NCBI GenBank assembly: GCA_949292985.1 | Contig: CASFBF010000011.1 | Location: 207,649-271,648 of the forward strand | From: an uncultured Bacillota bacterium | GTDB lineage: Bacteria > Bacillota > Clostridia > Christensenellales > UBA1242 | Length of the DNA stretch: 64,000 nt | Direction: 5' to 3' | In this document: positions 8,143 through 15,907 of the stretch, piece after piece | How positions within the stretch are numbered: the first letter of the stretch is position 1 | How the letters are laid out: the number at the start of each line of letters is the position of its first letter | Notes under the pieces: generated by a model | What the model saw: the letters and a program-made list of their open reading frames with translations, nothing else | Database searches by the model: none | What the model was told of the DNA's origin: nothing | Position numbers and translations under genes: made by a program

Positions 8143-9248
8143 AGCACCCCCCACACAAAAGTAAAAATGGTTATTATTGCGCCTAGGCACATCGTTACTG
8201 CCAAAAGCAATTTCCCATACTTAGGCATAACAAACTTTTGTTCTTTGGCTTCGTTCTCTATAACAATAAATTGTTTAAGTCTGTCAAGGGCCTCCATGCC
8301 AAATTCTTGTGGCTGATCGGTTGCGTTATTTTTAGCGTTTTGAAGGTCCATAAAATACGCTTCCCTAAGAAGTTGTTTGCCAAACTCTTGTTGCATAAGC
8401 GCAATGTCATCTTTTAAACTAAGTGATGCAATTTTTCTTGAAAGCAAAAACAGTAAGTAAAACAAAATAACTACAATTGCCAATGTCATTATTATTGCAA
8501 TAAAAATGTTAGAACTTAAAACCGCTTCCACCCATGTTACAACTTTTCCAAAAGGCAAGCCATTAACCTGCGAGAAAGTAAGATAAGTGCTTAAAAAGTT
8601 GTTCATAAAATGCACTATCATAGCAGGAATGATTGAATTGGAAATTAAAGTTAAAAAGCCTAAAAACAATCCTATAATTGTTGCATAGAAAAATTGTTCA
8701 ATATTTAAATGAAGAAGACCAAAAAACAGCGCAGAAATCCAAATGGCTTTGCTTGCACCAAGCGGTGTCAGCGATTTAAGCAACATTCCTCTATGCGCAA
8801 CTTCTTCACAAATGCCAGGCAAAATTGCAGTGAAAATAACATTTACGATAAGTGTGCTAAATGAATAAGAAGTAATGGCCGAACCTGATGAATGTTCATA
8901 ACCAAACAGTTCAATCAGTCCGTTAAAAGTGCTTGACACAAACATATTTAAAAAGAATACAACCACACCAAGCAAAACACTAAAACCAACAATTTTCCAA
9001 GAAACTTTTTTAATGCCAAATTCACCAAAAGTGCGCTTAACTTTTTGTTTTTTTAACGCCGAATAAAGAAAAACACTTCCGCAAAACAGAAGCCCAATTT
9101 GAACAATAATTGTAAAAACATAGTCGCCAGCACTTCCCATGAAAGAAAGAAGTCCGAACGAAGAAAGAAGTCTAAGAGTTACAAAAAGAATGACGATAAT
9201 AAAATATGTCAACATTGCACTATTGAAAGATTTAGTTTTTTCAGTCAT
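8139..9248 (-). CDS. CPBP-family intramembrane metalloprotease
   Basis: 369 aa, polytopic. The CPBP (Abi/Rce1-like) active-site motifs are present: EEVAHRGMLL (EExxxR), a second His in FFGLLHLN and a third in HFMNNFLS. Such proteins are glutamate/histidine-dependent membrane proteases linked in various bacteria to bacteriocin self-immunity or CAAX-like processing; the substrate is unknown here. A cytoplasmic helical tail of about 80 residues precedes the last membrane helix. No Shine-Dalgarno is seen; TATAAT (9255-9260) is exactly six bases upstream of the ATG, so a leaderless transcript is likely, besides read-through from the paralogue upstream. It overlaps rlmH by 4 bp. Confidence 0.85.
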   Translation of the reverse strand: MTEKTKSFNSAMLTYFIIVILFVTLRLLSSFGLLSFMGSAGDYVFTIIVQIGLLFCGSVFLYSALKKQKVKRTFGEFGIKKVSWKIVGFSVLLGVVVFFLNMFVSSTFNGLIELFGYEHSSGSAITSYSFSTLIVNVIFTAILPGICEEVAHRGMLLKSLTPLGASKAIWISALFFGLLHLNIEQFFYATIIGLFLGFLTLISNSIIPAMIVHFMNNFLSTYLTFSQVNGLPFGKVVTWVEAVLSSNIFIAIIMTLAIVVILFYLLFLLSRKIASLSLKDDIALMQQEFGKQLLREAYFMDLQNAKNNATDQPQEFGMEALDRLKQFIVIENEAKEQKFVMPKYGKLLLAVTMCLGAIITIFTFVWGVL

Positions 9249-9281
9249 AGTTTTATTATATTCCCTTTATCCTTTTGTAAT

Positions 9282-10301
9282 TCATACATTAACGGTTTCG
9301 CTTGGCATAAATCCGATAGCCGTTCCAATTATAAAAATAATCACAGCGATGCCAATGCTCACCCAAAAAGAAATCGGTAAATTTTTGAAACCTTTTTTCT
9401 CTTGTTTTACTTGATTTTGCTCCGCTTCCAATGTTTCATCTTGATTTTTTCCTTTAAAGTAAAATCTTTCAATCAAGTAAATTAAAACTCCTGCAACAAT
9501 GGCAACAACAATGGCAACAACCCACTGCCATGCGTTATATTCAATGGCCATGTTCAATTCGTGCCTAGCGGTAAAATAATTTACAATCAAAACAATTGCA
9601 TTGTTTAAAAAGTGCACAAGCATACTTGTAAAAGTCGAGCCAGTTCTCATCGCCAGCCAACCAAGCACAAGCCCCAGCGCAAATGGATAAACAAGTTGCT
9701 GAATTGAACCATGAATCAATGCAAACATAAGCGCCGACATAAACAAGGCTGCGATATCACTTAACCCCTGCCTTAGTCCATTTAAAAGAATTCCCCTGAA
9801 AATCAACTCTTCAAAAATAGCAGGAAGCAAAGCCAATAAAATAAGCGAAAGCACCAACCAACCAAAATTCTCCGTTGGAAGTGAAACTGATTGCAAGTTA
9901 TATCCACCAAGTTCTAAAAGGTGGTCTATTCCACCGATAAAATACTGCATTCCAAACACACAAATAAGTGCAACCGCAAAGCAAATTATGGTGTTAATTG
10001 TTCCTATTTTAAACTTAACTTTTGAAGCAGAAAAACTTACTTTTTTAACTTTGTTAAAACCAAAAAACACAATTGCAAATGCTATCGGGCTACATAGACA
10101 CGAAAATATGGTATAAACAACAGAATTTTCAATTGAATCGGCTGGAACACCTGATGAGATAACTATTTGACAAACCAAAATTAACAGCAAAGAAATGACA
10201 TATGGCATAACCAATGCACATATGTAAGCGATACCCATATCTTGAACGCTATAAAATTTGGATTTTTCGAATGTTTGACGTGTTATTTTTTGCTTTGTCA
10301 T
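9282..10301 (-). CDS. CPBP-family intramembrane metalloprotease, second copy
   Basis: 339 aa when started at the ATG at 10299-10301. A longer frame begins 18 bp upstream, but the promoter at 10308-10336 would place the transcript start on the ATG at 10301, so I prefer the shorter form. CPBP motifs: EELIFRGILL (EExxxR), FALIHGSIQQ, HFLNNAIVL. It is a paralogue of the next gene downstream (33 bp gap), and the pair plus rlmH forms one operon. As with its neighbour the substrate is unknown. A Lys/Glu/Gln-rich cytoplasmic linker at about residues 285-305 precedes the final membrane helix. Confidence 0.85.
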   Translation of the reverse strand: MTKQKITRQTFEKSKFYSVQDMGIAYICALVMPYVISLLLILVCQIVISSGVPADSIENSVVYTIFSCLCSPIAFAIVFFGFNKVKKVSFSASKVKFKIGTINTIICFAVALICVFGMQYFIGGIDHLLELGGYNLQSVSLPTENFGWLVLSLILLALLPAIFEELIFRGILLNGLRQGLSDIAALFMSALMFALIHGSIQQLVYPFALGLVLGWLAMRTGSTFTSMLVHFLNNAIVLIVNYFTARHELNMAIEYNAWQWVVAIVVAIVAGVLIYLIERFYFKGKNQDETLEAEQNQVKQEKKGFKNLPISFWVSIGIAVIIFIIGTAIGFMPSETVNV

Positions 10302-10307
10302 GACAAA

Positions 10308-10336
10308 AGTATACACCATTTTGCTGGACTTTTCAA
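10308..10336 (-). promoter_or_regulatory. Leaderless-type promoter of the CPBP operon
   Basis: Minus strand: TTGAAA (10331-10336), 17 bp, TATACT (10308-10313), then six bases to the ATG at 10301. The predicted transcript start falls on the start codon. Its -35 abuts the -35 of the divergent tadA promoter. Confidence 0.65.
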
Positions 10337-10353
10337 AACAAATAAGTTAATAT
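10325..10353 (+). promoter_or_regulatory. Leaderless-type promoter of tadA
   Basis: Plus strand: TGGACT (10325-10330, a weak -35), 17 bp, TAATAT (10348-10353), then six bases to the ATG at 10360. No ribosome binding site exists before the gene. The two divergent promoters meet back to back. Confidence 0.45.
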
Positions 10354-10359
10354 TTTAGT

Positions 10360-10806
10360 ATGAGTAATAAATTTATGAAAATGGCAATTAAAGAGGCGCA
10401 AAAGGCTTTTTCAGCAGACGAAATCCCTGTTGGTGCTGTTATTGTTAAAGACGGAAAAATTATTGCACGAGGATATAACTGCCGTGAAAAAAGCCAAATT
10501 GCAACAAAGCATGCTGAAATAATAGCAATAGAAAAAGCATGCAAAAAACTCGGAAGTTGGAGATTAGAAGATTGTGAAATGTATGTAAGTTTAGAGCCCT
10601 GCCCTATGTGTTTAGGGGCATGTGTAAATGCACGATTAAAAACCGTTTATTATGGTGCAAAGCAAACTTCATCTGACGATAATCTTTCACAAGCAATAGC
10701 CAGTTCAAACCGATTAAATCACAAAGTTAACCTTATACTATTGGAAGATGAGCAAGCCTCAAAACTGCTTACCCAATTTTTCTCGCAAAAAAGAAGAGCA
10801 AACTAA
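10360..10806 (+). CDS. tadA: tRNA-specific adenosine deaminase TadA
   Basis: 148 aa, full length. It converts adenosine 34 of tRNA-Arg(ACG) to inosine. Zinc ligands and the catalytic Glu are intact: HAE at residues 51-53 and PCPMC at 80-84 (C81, C84). The substrate-specific segments YYGAKQ and the C-terminal helix (LLTQFFSQKRR) are as in the family, which separates TadA from cytosine or guanine deaminases. There is no ribosome binding site upstream and the -10 lies six bases from the ATG. It overlaps the convergent SHOCT gene by 4 bp. Confidence 0.93.
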   Translation: MSNKFMKMAIKEAQKAFSADEIPVGAVIVKDGKIIARGYNCREKSQIATKHAEIIAIEKACKKLGSWRLEDCEMYVSLEPCPMCLGACVNARLKTVYYGAKQTSSDDNLSQAIASSNRLNHKVNLILLEDEQASKLLTQFFSQKRRAN

Positions 10807-11381
10807 TCTTGCTCTTCTTTTCTTTTAATCAAATCCATAAGCATATCCCTAAACTCTTGATCGTTAATTTCACCCTTATTTTTTAATTCTCGCAATAGAC
10901 TCACCTTATTCTTAATAGAATCATCAACTTGCTCGGATTTATCATCGCCATAATCATAATAAATTGCTTTGCTATTGAATTCACCGCTTCTCAGTTCGTT
11001 TGACGGCTGATTTTTATAGAAAAACGAAATATACAAAAGAATGCAAGCAATAGACATAAATCCACCACCTATAATAGTAAAAGCGCATCCTGTTTTATAC
11101 TTTGTAGAAGTTTGGAAAACTTTATTTGAATTAGTAACATTGATTAAAAGCGAACCACCTATTATTGAAAAAATTCCAAGTATAATTAAAACTATTCCAA
11201 TGGCAATATATGCTTCACGAGAGATATTGACATTAGGAATTACCATACCATAACCTGTTAAAGTTTCACCAAAGTAGCCCATCGAAGTTGCTAAAAACAA
11301 ACCAGCAAAAATACTTCCTATGGCATCAATCATAGCAAAAATACCGCTAACTTTTACTAATGTTGCTTTTGTTTGATTCAT
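10803..11381 (-). CDS. Membrane protein with C-terminal SHOCT domain
   Basis: 192 aa with four predicted membrane helices (about residues 12-32, 50-75, 95-120 and a break) followed by a charged linker and a terminal SHOCT motif (LRELKNKGEINDQEFRDMLMD). SHOCT is a short oligomerisation/regulatory helix pair often found at protein C-termini. Function unknown. No Shine-Dalgarno is visible; TATTAT at 11388-11393 is six bases from the ATG and TATAAT overlaps it further upstream, so this gene too may be leaderless or nearly so. Confidence 0.7.
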   Translation of the reverse strand: MNQTKATLVKVSGIFAMIDAIGSIFAGLFLATSMGYFGETLTGYGMVIPNVNISREAYIAIGIVLIILGIFSIIGGSLLINVTNSNKVFQTSTKYKTGCAFTIIGGGFMSIACILLYISFFYKNQPSNELRSGEFNSKAIYYDYGDDKSEQVDDSIKNKVSLLRELKNKGEINDQEFRDMLMDLIKRKEEQD

Positions 11382-11550
11382 AACACTATAATATTATACC
11401 AAATTAGAAAAAAAATCAATATTTTTTAAAAAACAAATAATTATCAAATAAAAATGAAAACTAATTTAATTTATAATAAATATCAATATTTGTAAGAAAA
11501 TTTTCAAAATTTACTAAACTTTATGATATACTAAAAATTAAGGAGTAAAC
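11382..11550. promoter_or_regulatory. AT-rich divergent promoter region
   Basis: No gene seen. It carries the -10 for the SHOCT gene on the minus strand (11388-11398) and, on the plus strand, an extended -10 TGATATACT ending at about 11531 and AAGGAG at 11540-11545 for the SDR gene. Confidence 0.5.
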
Positions 11551-12309
11551 ATGAACAGAAATATTTTAATAACTGGTGCAACAAGCGGAATTGGAAAAGG
11601 CTTGAAAGAATATTTTGAAAGCAAGGGCGATAAAGTTTTTAACATTTCAAAATCAGCACCAGAATATCCTTGCGATATAACTGATAAAGAACAACTTAAT
11701 GAAGTTTTTGAAAAACTTCAAAACCAAACTTTTGATATTTTAATAAACTGTGCTGGGCGTGGACTTTCGGGCGCTGTTGAACTTGTTAGCGAAAAAGAAA
11801 TTCGTGCGCAATTCGAACTCAATTTTTTTGCGCTTATAAATGTTACAAAAAAAGCACTTCCTTTAATGAAAGAAAAAAGCAAAATCATAAACATAAGTTC
11901 GACCTGTGCAATATTTCCACTGCCATTTAGGTCATATTATTGCGCAAGCAAGTCTGCCGTAAATATGATAACTGACGGGCTTAGAATGGAACTTAAAAAC
12001 ACAAACATTCAAGTTGCATCAATCTGTCCAGGCGAAGTAAAAACAAATTTCACAAAAAATCGTGTTAAAGATTTTGAAACAAATTCTCGCTATGGCGACA
12101 GTATAAAAAAATCAACAGAGCATGTAGACAGCCACGAAGATAAACGCATGAGCGTTGAAAAAGCAGTCAAAAAAATGGCAAAATTTATTGAACGCAAAAA
12201 ATTAAAACCAATGACAATAATTGGCAAGCAAAAATATCTCTACTTCATCTCACGCTTTGTTCCGAAATCGCTTTTTATAAAAGTTATAGGAAAAATGTTT
12301 GTAAAATAA
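11551..12309 (+). CDS. Short-chain dehydrogenase/reductase
   Basis: 252 aa, classical SDR fold. The cofactor loop ITGATSGIGKG (TGxxxGxG) is at residues 6-16, the NAG-like motif in NCAGRG, the catalytic Ser in NISSTCA, and YYCASKSA gives the YxxxK pair. The substrate-binding C-terminal part (KPMTIIGKQKYLYFISRFVPKS) resembles membrane-associated SDRs acting on lipids or polyketides. AAGGAG precedes the ATG by six bases. It is monocistronic. Substrate cannot be inferred. Confidence 0.88.
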   Translation: MNRNILITGATSGIGKGLKEYFESKGDKVFNISKSAPEYPCDITDKEQLNEVFEKLQNQTFDILINCAGRGLSGAVELVSEKEIRAQFELNFFALINVTKKALPLMKEKSKIINISSTCAIFPLPFRSYYCASKSAVNMITDGLRMELKNTNIQVASICPGEVKTNFTKNRVKDFETNSRYGDSIKKSTEHVDSHEDKRMSVEKAVKKMAKFIERKKLKPMTIIGKQKYLYFISRFVPKSLFIKVIGKMFVK

Positions 12310-12360
12310 ATTATCATAAAAAAATAATTTAGCATATGATGGAAATGGAGGTGCTTACAA

Positions 12361-12558
12361 ATGAAAAATTGTTATACACCGGGCTGTTATTATAACATGC
12401 CTTGCCATTGCCCTCCTCCATCTTTCCCGCAACAATGTTGCAACTCACCATGCTGTAACAACAATATGATGGGCGGTTGCGGTTATTTAAACATTGCAAT
12501 CCCAATAGGATTACTTATATTTGCGGGAGGATTCCTGCTCGGGCAAAAATGCAATTAA
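12361..12558 (+). CDS. Small Cys/Pro/Asn-rich protein with C-terminal membrane helix
   Basis: 65 aa with 11 cysteines. Residues 1-40 are dominated by Cys, Pro and Asn (CYTPGCYYNMPCHCPPP, CCNSPCCNNN); residues 43-60 form one hydrophobic helix (LNIAIPIGLLIFAGGFLLG) and the last residues are QKCN. GGAGGTG sits eight bases upstream of the start. It could bind metal or be oxidatively cross-linked at the cell surface. A terminator shared with pepF follows at once. No family was recognised. Confidence 0.65.
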   Translation: MKNCYTPGCYYNMPCHCPPPSFPQQCCNSPCCNNNMMGGCGYLNIAIPIGLLIFAGGFLLGQKCN

Positions 12559-12588
12559 AAAATGCTTAAATTTTTAAGCATTTTTTTA
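12557..12588. terminator. Bidirectional terminator
   Basis: AAAATGCTTAAA and TTTAAGCATTTT form a stem with A and T runs on both sides. It ends the Cys-rich gene (plus) and the pepF operon (minus), whose stop codon lies inside it. Confidence 0.8.
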
Positions 12589-14349
12589 CATCTGTTTTAA
12601 TAAATCTTCCAAAAATTTGAAAACTTCATCAAATGTTATTTGTTTTTCTAAATCAACACCTGCATCTTGCAAAAGTTCAACAGGTCCTTTTTTGCAACCA
12701 CTTTTCAAAAAGTTTATATACTTTTCTTTTGCCCCTTCTTCGCCTTTTAAAATTCTACTAACAATATTTAAAGCGCTGATTAGGCCAGTGGCATATTTAT
12801 AAACATAAAAGGCTCTATAAAAATGTGGGATCCTTGCCCATTCAAATTGGGTTTCTTTTGTAAGCACAACACCTTTTCCAAAGTATAATTTGTTAAGTTC
12901 TAAATACTTTTGGCACAACTTACTTTTTGAAAGAGGCTGATTTTGTTCATATTGTTCATGCACCCATTGCTCAAATTCAGCAAACATTGTCTGTCTAAAA
13001 ATTGTGCTTTTCACATCTGAAAACAGTTCGTCAATAATCTCACTTGCTTGGCTGTGATTTTTGCACCCTTTTAAAAGCATCAATCTTACCAGCATTTCAT
13101 TAACTGTGCTTGCCACTTCGGCTACAAAAATCACATAATCGCTTTCTTCAAAAATATTGTTTGAATTTGAGTAATAAGAATGAATGGCGTGTCCAAGTTC
13201 ATGCGCCAAAGTGGTAACTGACAAAAAGTCACCAGTAAAATTTGTAAGCACAACTGGGTGTGCCCCATATGCGCCTGCCGAGTATTCCCCGTTTGCTTTC
13301 CCTTCGCTTGGTAAAACATCAATCCATTTTTCTTCCACCGCTTTATCTATAAGTGAAACATATTCTTCACCAAGTGGTTGAACTGCTTTTTTTATTATTG
13401 AAATTGCTTGTTCAAAAGTATAATTCTTTTTAACAGTTTTTTTAATTGGTGCATACTGGTCATAGATGTAAAATTTATCATATCCCAATAATTTTTTCTT
13501 TTTTTCAAAATATCTGTAAAGCAATTTTAAATTTTTATGAACACTTTGTATAAGCGTGTTATACACGCCAATCTTTGCATCTTCACTTTCAATAGCATGC
13601 GACAATGCACTTTGATATTTTCTAATTTTTGCAAAATAGCAATTTGCTTTTACTTCTGAAATATAGTTGTTTGCTAAAAAATTCATGTATCTTCCGTATG
13701 CACCATTTTGCTCAGCAAAAACATTTTTTCTCAATTCCCTATCGTTGCTACGCATAAATTTGTTGAATAATGCTTGTGAATACTCATGTTTTTTACCATT
13801 GCCGTCAAGCACATCATTAAATTTTAAATCTGCGTCGCTAAATGCATTATGGTTATCAAAAAAACCACTCAAAAAATCACCCATACCAGATAAAAGTTTT
13901 TCTTCGCTTTTTGGCAATACATGGGGTTTTTCTTTAATAATATCCTTGAAAAACAATTTAAATTTGAAAAATTCAGGATTTTTCATTAAATTATTTAATT
14001 TTTGATTTGAAAACTTGCTTACTTCGGGAGTTATAAATGACATTGCAACCGAAACTTTATTTTCAATTTGCGAGATGTAATTTAAGTTTTCCATAGATTT
14101 GCTATCATTCAAGTTTTCATCTAATTTGCGTTGTGCATAATTAAATAATAAAATCATTTCTTTGGCATATTCACTTGAATATTCTAAAACTTTCAAGAGA
14201 TTTTTTTCATCTGAAAGTTTGCCTTCAAAACTTTTAAAAATTTCTATATATTTTAAAAGATTTGTTGTTCTATTTTTAAAATCTTCATCATCTTTGGCAA
14301 ATTCGCTTAAATCCCATTTATATTTTTGTGGCACAGCGCTTCTTTTCAT
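12586..14349 (-). CDS. pepF: Oligoendopeptidase F, M3 family
   Basis: 587 aa, normal for PepF. Cytoplasmic zinc peptidase that cuts oligopeptides of roughly 7-17 residues. The zinc motif HELGH is at residues 383-387, with the third ligand Glu in the following helix (VAEVASTVNEM). The N-terminal helical lobe (LKYIEIFKSFEGKL...) and the PHFYRAFYVYKYATGL segment near the C-terminus are hallmarks. The start is supported by GAGGT upstream. It is the last gene of the ileS operon, 2 bp after rluA, so it is probably expressed with the isoleucine T-box as well as with read-through. Confidence 0.93.
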   Translation of the reverse strand: MKRSAVPQKYKWDLSEFAKDDEDFKNRTTNLLKYIEIFKSFEGKLSDEKNLLKVLEYSSEYAKEMILLFNYAQRKLDENLNDSKSMENLNYISQIENKVSVAMSFITPEVSKFSNQKLNNLMKNPEFFKFKLFFKDIIKEKPHVLPKSEEKLLSGMGDFLSGFFDNHNAFSDADLKFNDVLDGNGKKHEYSQALFNKFMRSNDRELRKNVFAEQNGAYGRYMNFLANNYISEVKANCYFAKIRKYQSALSHAIESEDAKIGVYNTLIQSVHKNLKLLYRYFEKKKKLLGYDKFYIYDQYAPIKKTVKKNYTFEQAISIIKKAVQPLGEEYVSLIDKAVEEKWIDVLPSEGKANGEYSAGAYGAHPVVLTNFTGDFLSVTTLAHELGHAIHSYYSNSNNIFEESDYVIFVAEVASTVNEMLVRLMLLKGCKNHSQASEIIDELFSDVKSTIFRQTMFAEFEQWVHEQYEQNQPLSKSKLCQKYLELNKLYFGKGVVLTKETQFEWARIPHFYRAFYVYKYATGLISALNIVSRILKGEEGAKEKYINFLKSGCKKGPVELLQDAGVDLEKQITFDEVFKFLEDLLKQM

Positions 14350-14351
14350 AT

Positions 14352-15035
14352 TTACCTCACAAAATATTTTGAAATATTAAATTCACTCCAAGGTTTTTTG
14401 CTTTCATCTGGTGAAGCAATAAACACCATTTTCTCTTTTGTGGTTGGATGAGTAAATTCCAATTTGCCTGCCCATAATGCAAGATTTCCTTTCGTGGCGT
14501 TTTTGTTATATTTCATATCACCATAAATAGGATAGCCTATGCTTGCAAGTTGCACCCTGATTTGATGAGACCTTCCAGTTAAAATTTTAACACTTAAAAG
14601 CGAATGCTTTTCGTTTCTCTCCAAGGTTTCAAACATAAGTTCTGCTTTTTTTGCACCTTCTTCAAGTGCTGGACAAATTTTTACCAAATTGTTTTTTTCG
14701 TCTTTTTTAAGATAATGCACAAGACTTTGTGATTGATATTTTATTTTGCCCTCAACCACAGCAAAATAAACCTTTTGCATTTGATGAGATTGCAGTTGTT
14801 TAGAAAGTCGTTCTGCTGACTTGGAATTTCTTGCAAAAACCATAAGTCCGCCAGTAGGTCTGTCAAGCCTATGCACAAGACCAATAAATGCTTCGCCAGG
14901 TTTGTTGTATTTTTGTTTTACATATTCTTTAACTTCTGTCAATAAATCCAAATCACCCGATTCATCTTTTTGAGATGGTTGATTGTGTGGCTTGATTACA
15001 ACCAATATTTGATTATCTTCATAAACAACTTGCAT
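14352..15035 (-). CDS. RluA-family RNA pseudouridine synthase
   Basis: 227 aa from the ATG at 15033-15035, chosen because AGGAG lies eight bases upstream and the family starts near MQVVYEDNQILVVIKPHNQPS. The catalytic Asp is in VHRLDRPTGGLMVFA; RSHQIRVQL is the second RluA hallmark. No S4 RNA-binding domain precedes the catalytic domain, so it belongs to the short RluA group. It isomerises uridine to pseudouridine in rRNA or tRNA; the site cannot be told. It lies between the rRNA methyltransferase and pepF in the ileS operon. Confidence 0.9.
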   Translation of the reverse strand: MQVVYEDNQILVVIKPHNQPSQKDESGDLDLLTEVKEYVKQKYNKPGEAFIGLVHRLDRPTGGLMVFARNSKSAERLSKQLQSHQMQKVYFAVVEGKIKYQSQSLVHYLKKDEKNNLVKICPALEEGAKKAELMFETLERNEKHSLLSVKILTGRSHQIRVQLASIGYPIYGDMKYNKNATKGNLALWAGKLEFTHPTTKEKMVFIASPDESKKPWSEFNISKYFVR

Positions 15036-15043
15036 ATTTGCTC

Positions 15044-15898
15044 CTATTCCCAAATTTTAAATCCACTGTTCCCACATGGTAAAACCAAGCCTTCTTTTGT
15101 TTTAAGCCCAATTTCATCTGCTTCAATATTATCATTGCCAAAAATCAAACTTAAAACGTTGGCAATCACCCCTGCTTGAAGCCCAGTGGTGTAAGAGTTA
15201 ATCAGCACAAAAAGAGGTTTATCCGAAAGCACTTTTGCGCAAAGTTTAACAAACTCAAACAAATTTTCTTCTATTTTCCACATCTCGCCATTTGGGCCTC
15301 TGCCGTAACTTGGAGGATCCATTATAATGGCATCATATCTATTTCCACGCCTAATTTCACGCTCAATAAATTTTTTGCAGTCATCAACAATAAATCGGAT
15401 GTTTGAAATGTTATTTAGCGTTGCATTTTGCTTAGCCCTTTCAACCATGCCCTTGCTGGCATCTACATGAGTAACTTCCGCACCTGCCTCACTGCACGCA
15501 ACAGAAGCACATCCCGTGTAAGCAAAAAGATTTAAAATTTTAATTTTTCTTTTTGAATTTTTTATCAAATCTTGCATTTTTTGCCAATTAACCGCTTGCT
15601 CGGGAAATATTCCTGTATGCTTAAAACCCATAGGCTTAACTATAAATTTTAAATTTTTCCAAGTGCAAGTCCACTGCTCAGGCAACTTTTTAAATTCCTG
15701 CCATTGCCCTCCGCCAGAAGATGAGCGCTCATAACTGGCTGATAATTGGTTTAAAAAAGGTTTGGCTCTTTGTTCAAAATCGCCCCAAACAATTTGTGGG
15801 TCAGGTCTTAATAAAACAAAGCCATTCCAATTTTCTATTTTTTTGCCCTCGCCAGTAGCAAGCACTTCAAAATCTTTCCAACCACTTGCAATCTTCAT
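15044..15898 (-). CDS. Class I SAM-dependent rRNA methyltransferase, RlmI-like without PUA
   Basis: 284 aa. The Rossmann motif is ILNLFAYTGCASVACSEAGA with the acidic loop THVDASKGM, and the catalytic MDPPSYGRGPNGE matches the RlmI/RlmK group that methylates 23S rRNA (cytosine C5 or guanine N7). The usual N-terminal PUA domain is missing; instead a lead segment with WNGFVLLRPDPQIVWG is present, as in a common Firmicutes subgroup. Start supported by AAGGAG. It begins 9 bp after the ileS stop and is co-transcribed with ileS. Confidence 0.85.
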   Translation of the reverse strand: MKIASGWKDFEVLATGEGKKIENWNGFVLLRPDPQIVWGDFEQRAKPFLNQLSASYERSSSGGGQWQEFKKLPEQWTCTWKNLKFIVKPMGFKHTGIFPEQAVNWQKMQDLIKNSKRKIKILNLFAYTGCASVACSEAGAEVTHVDASKGMVERAKQNATLNNISNIRFIVDDCKKFIEREIRRGNRYDAIIMDPPSYGRGPNGEMWKIEENLFEFVKLCAKVLSDKPLFVLINSYTTGLQAGVIANVLSLIFGNDNIEADEIGLKTKEGLVLPCGNSGFKIWE

Positions 15899-15907
15899 GT
15901 GCTCTCC

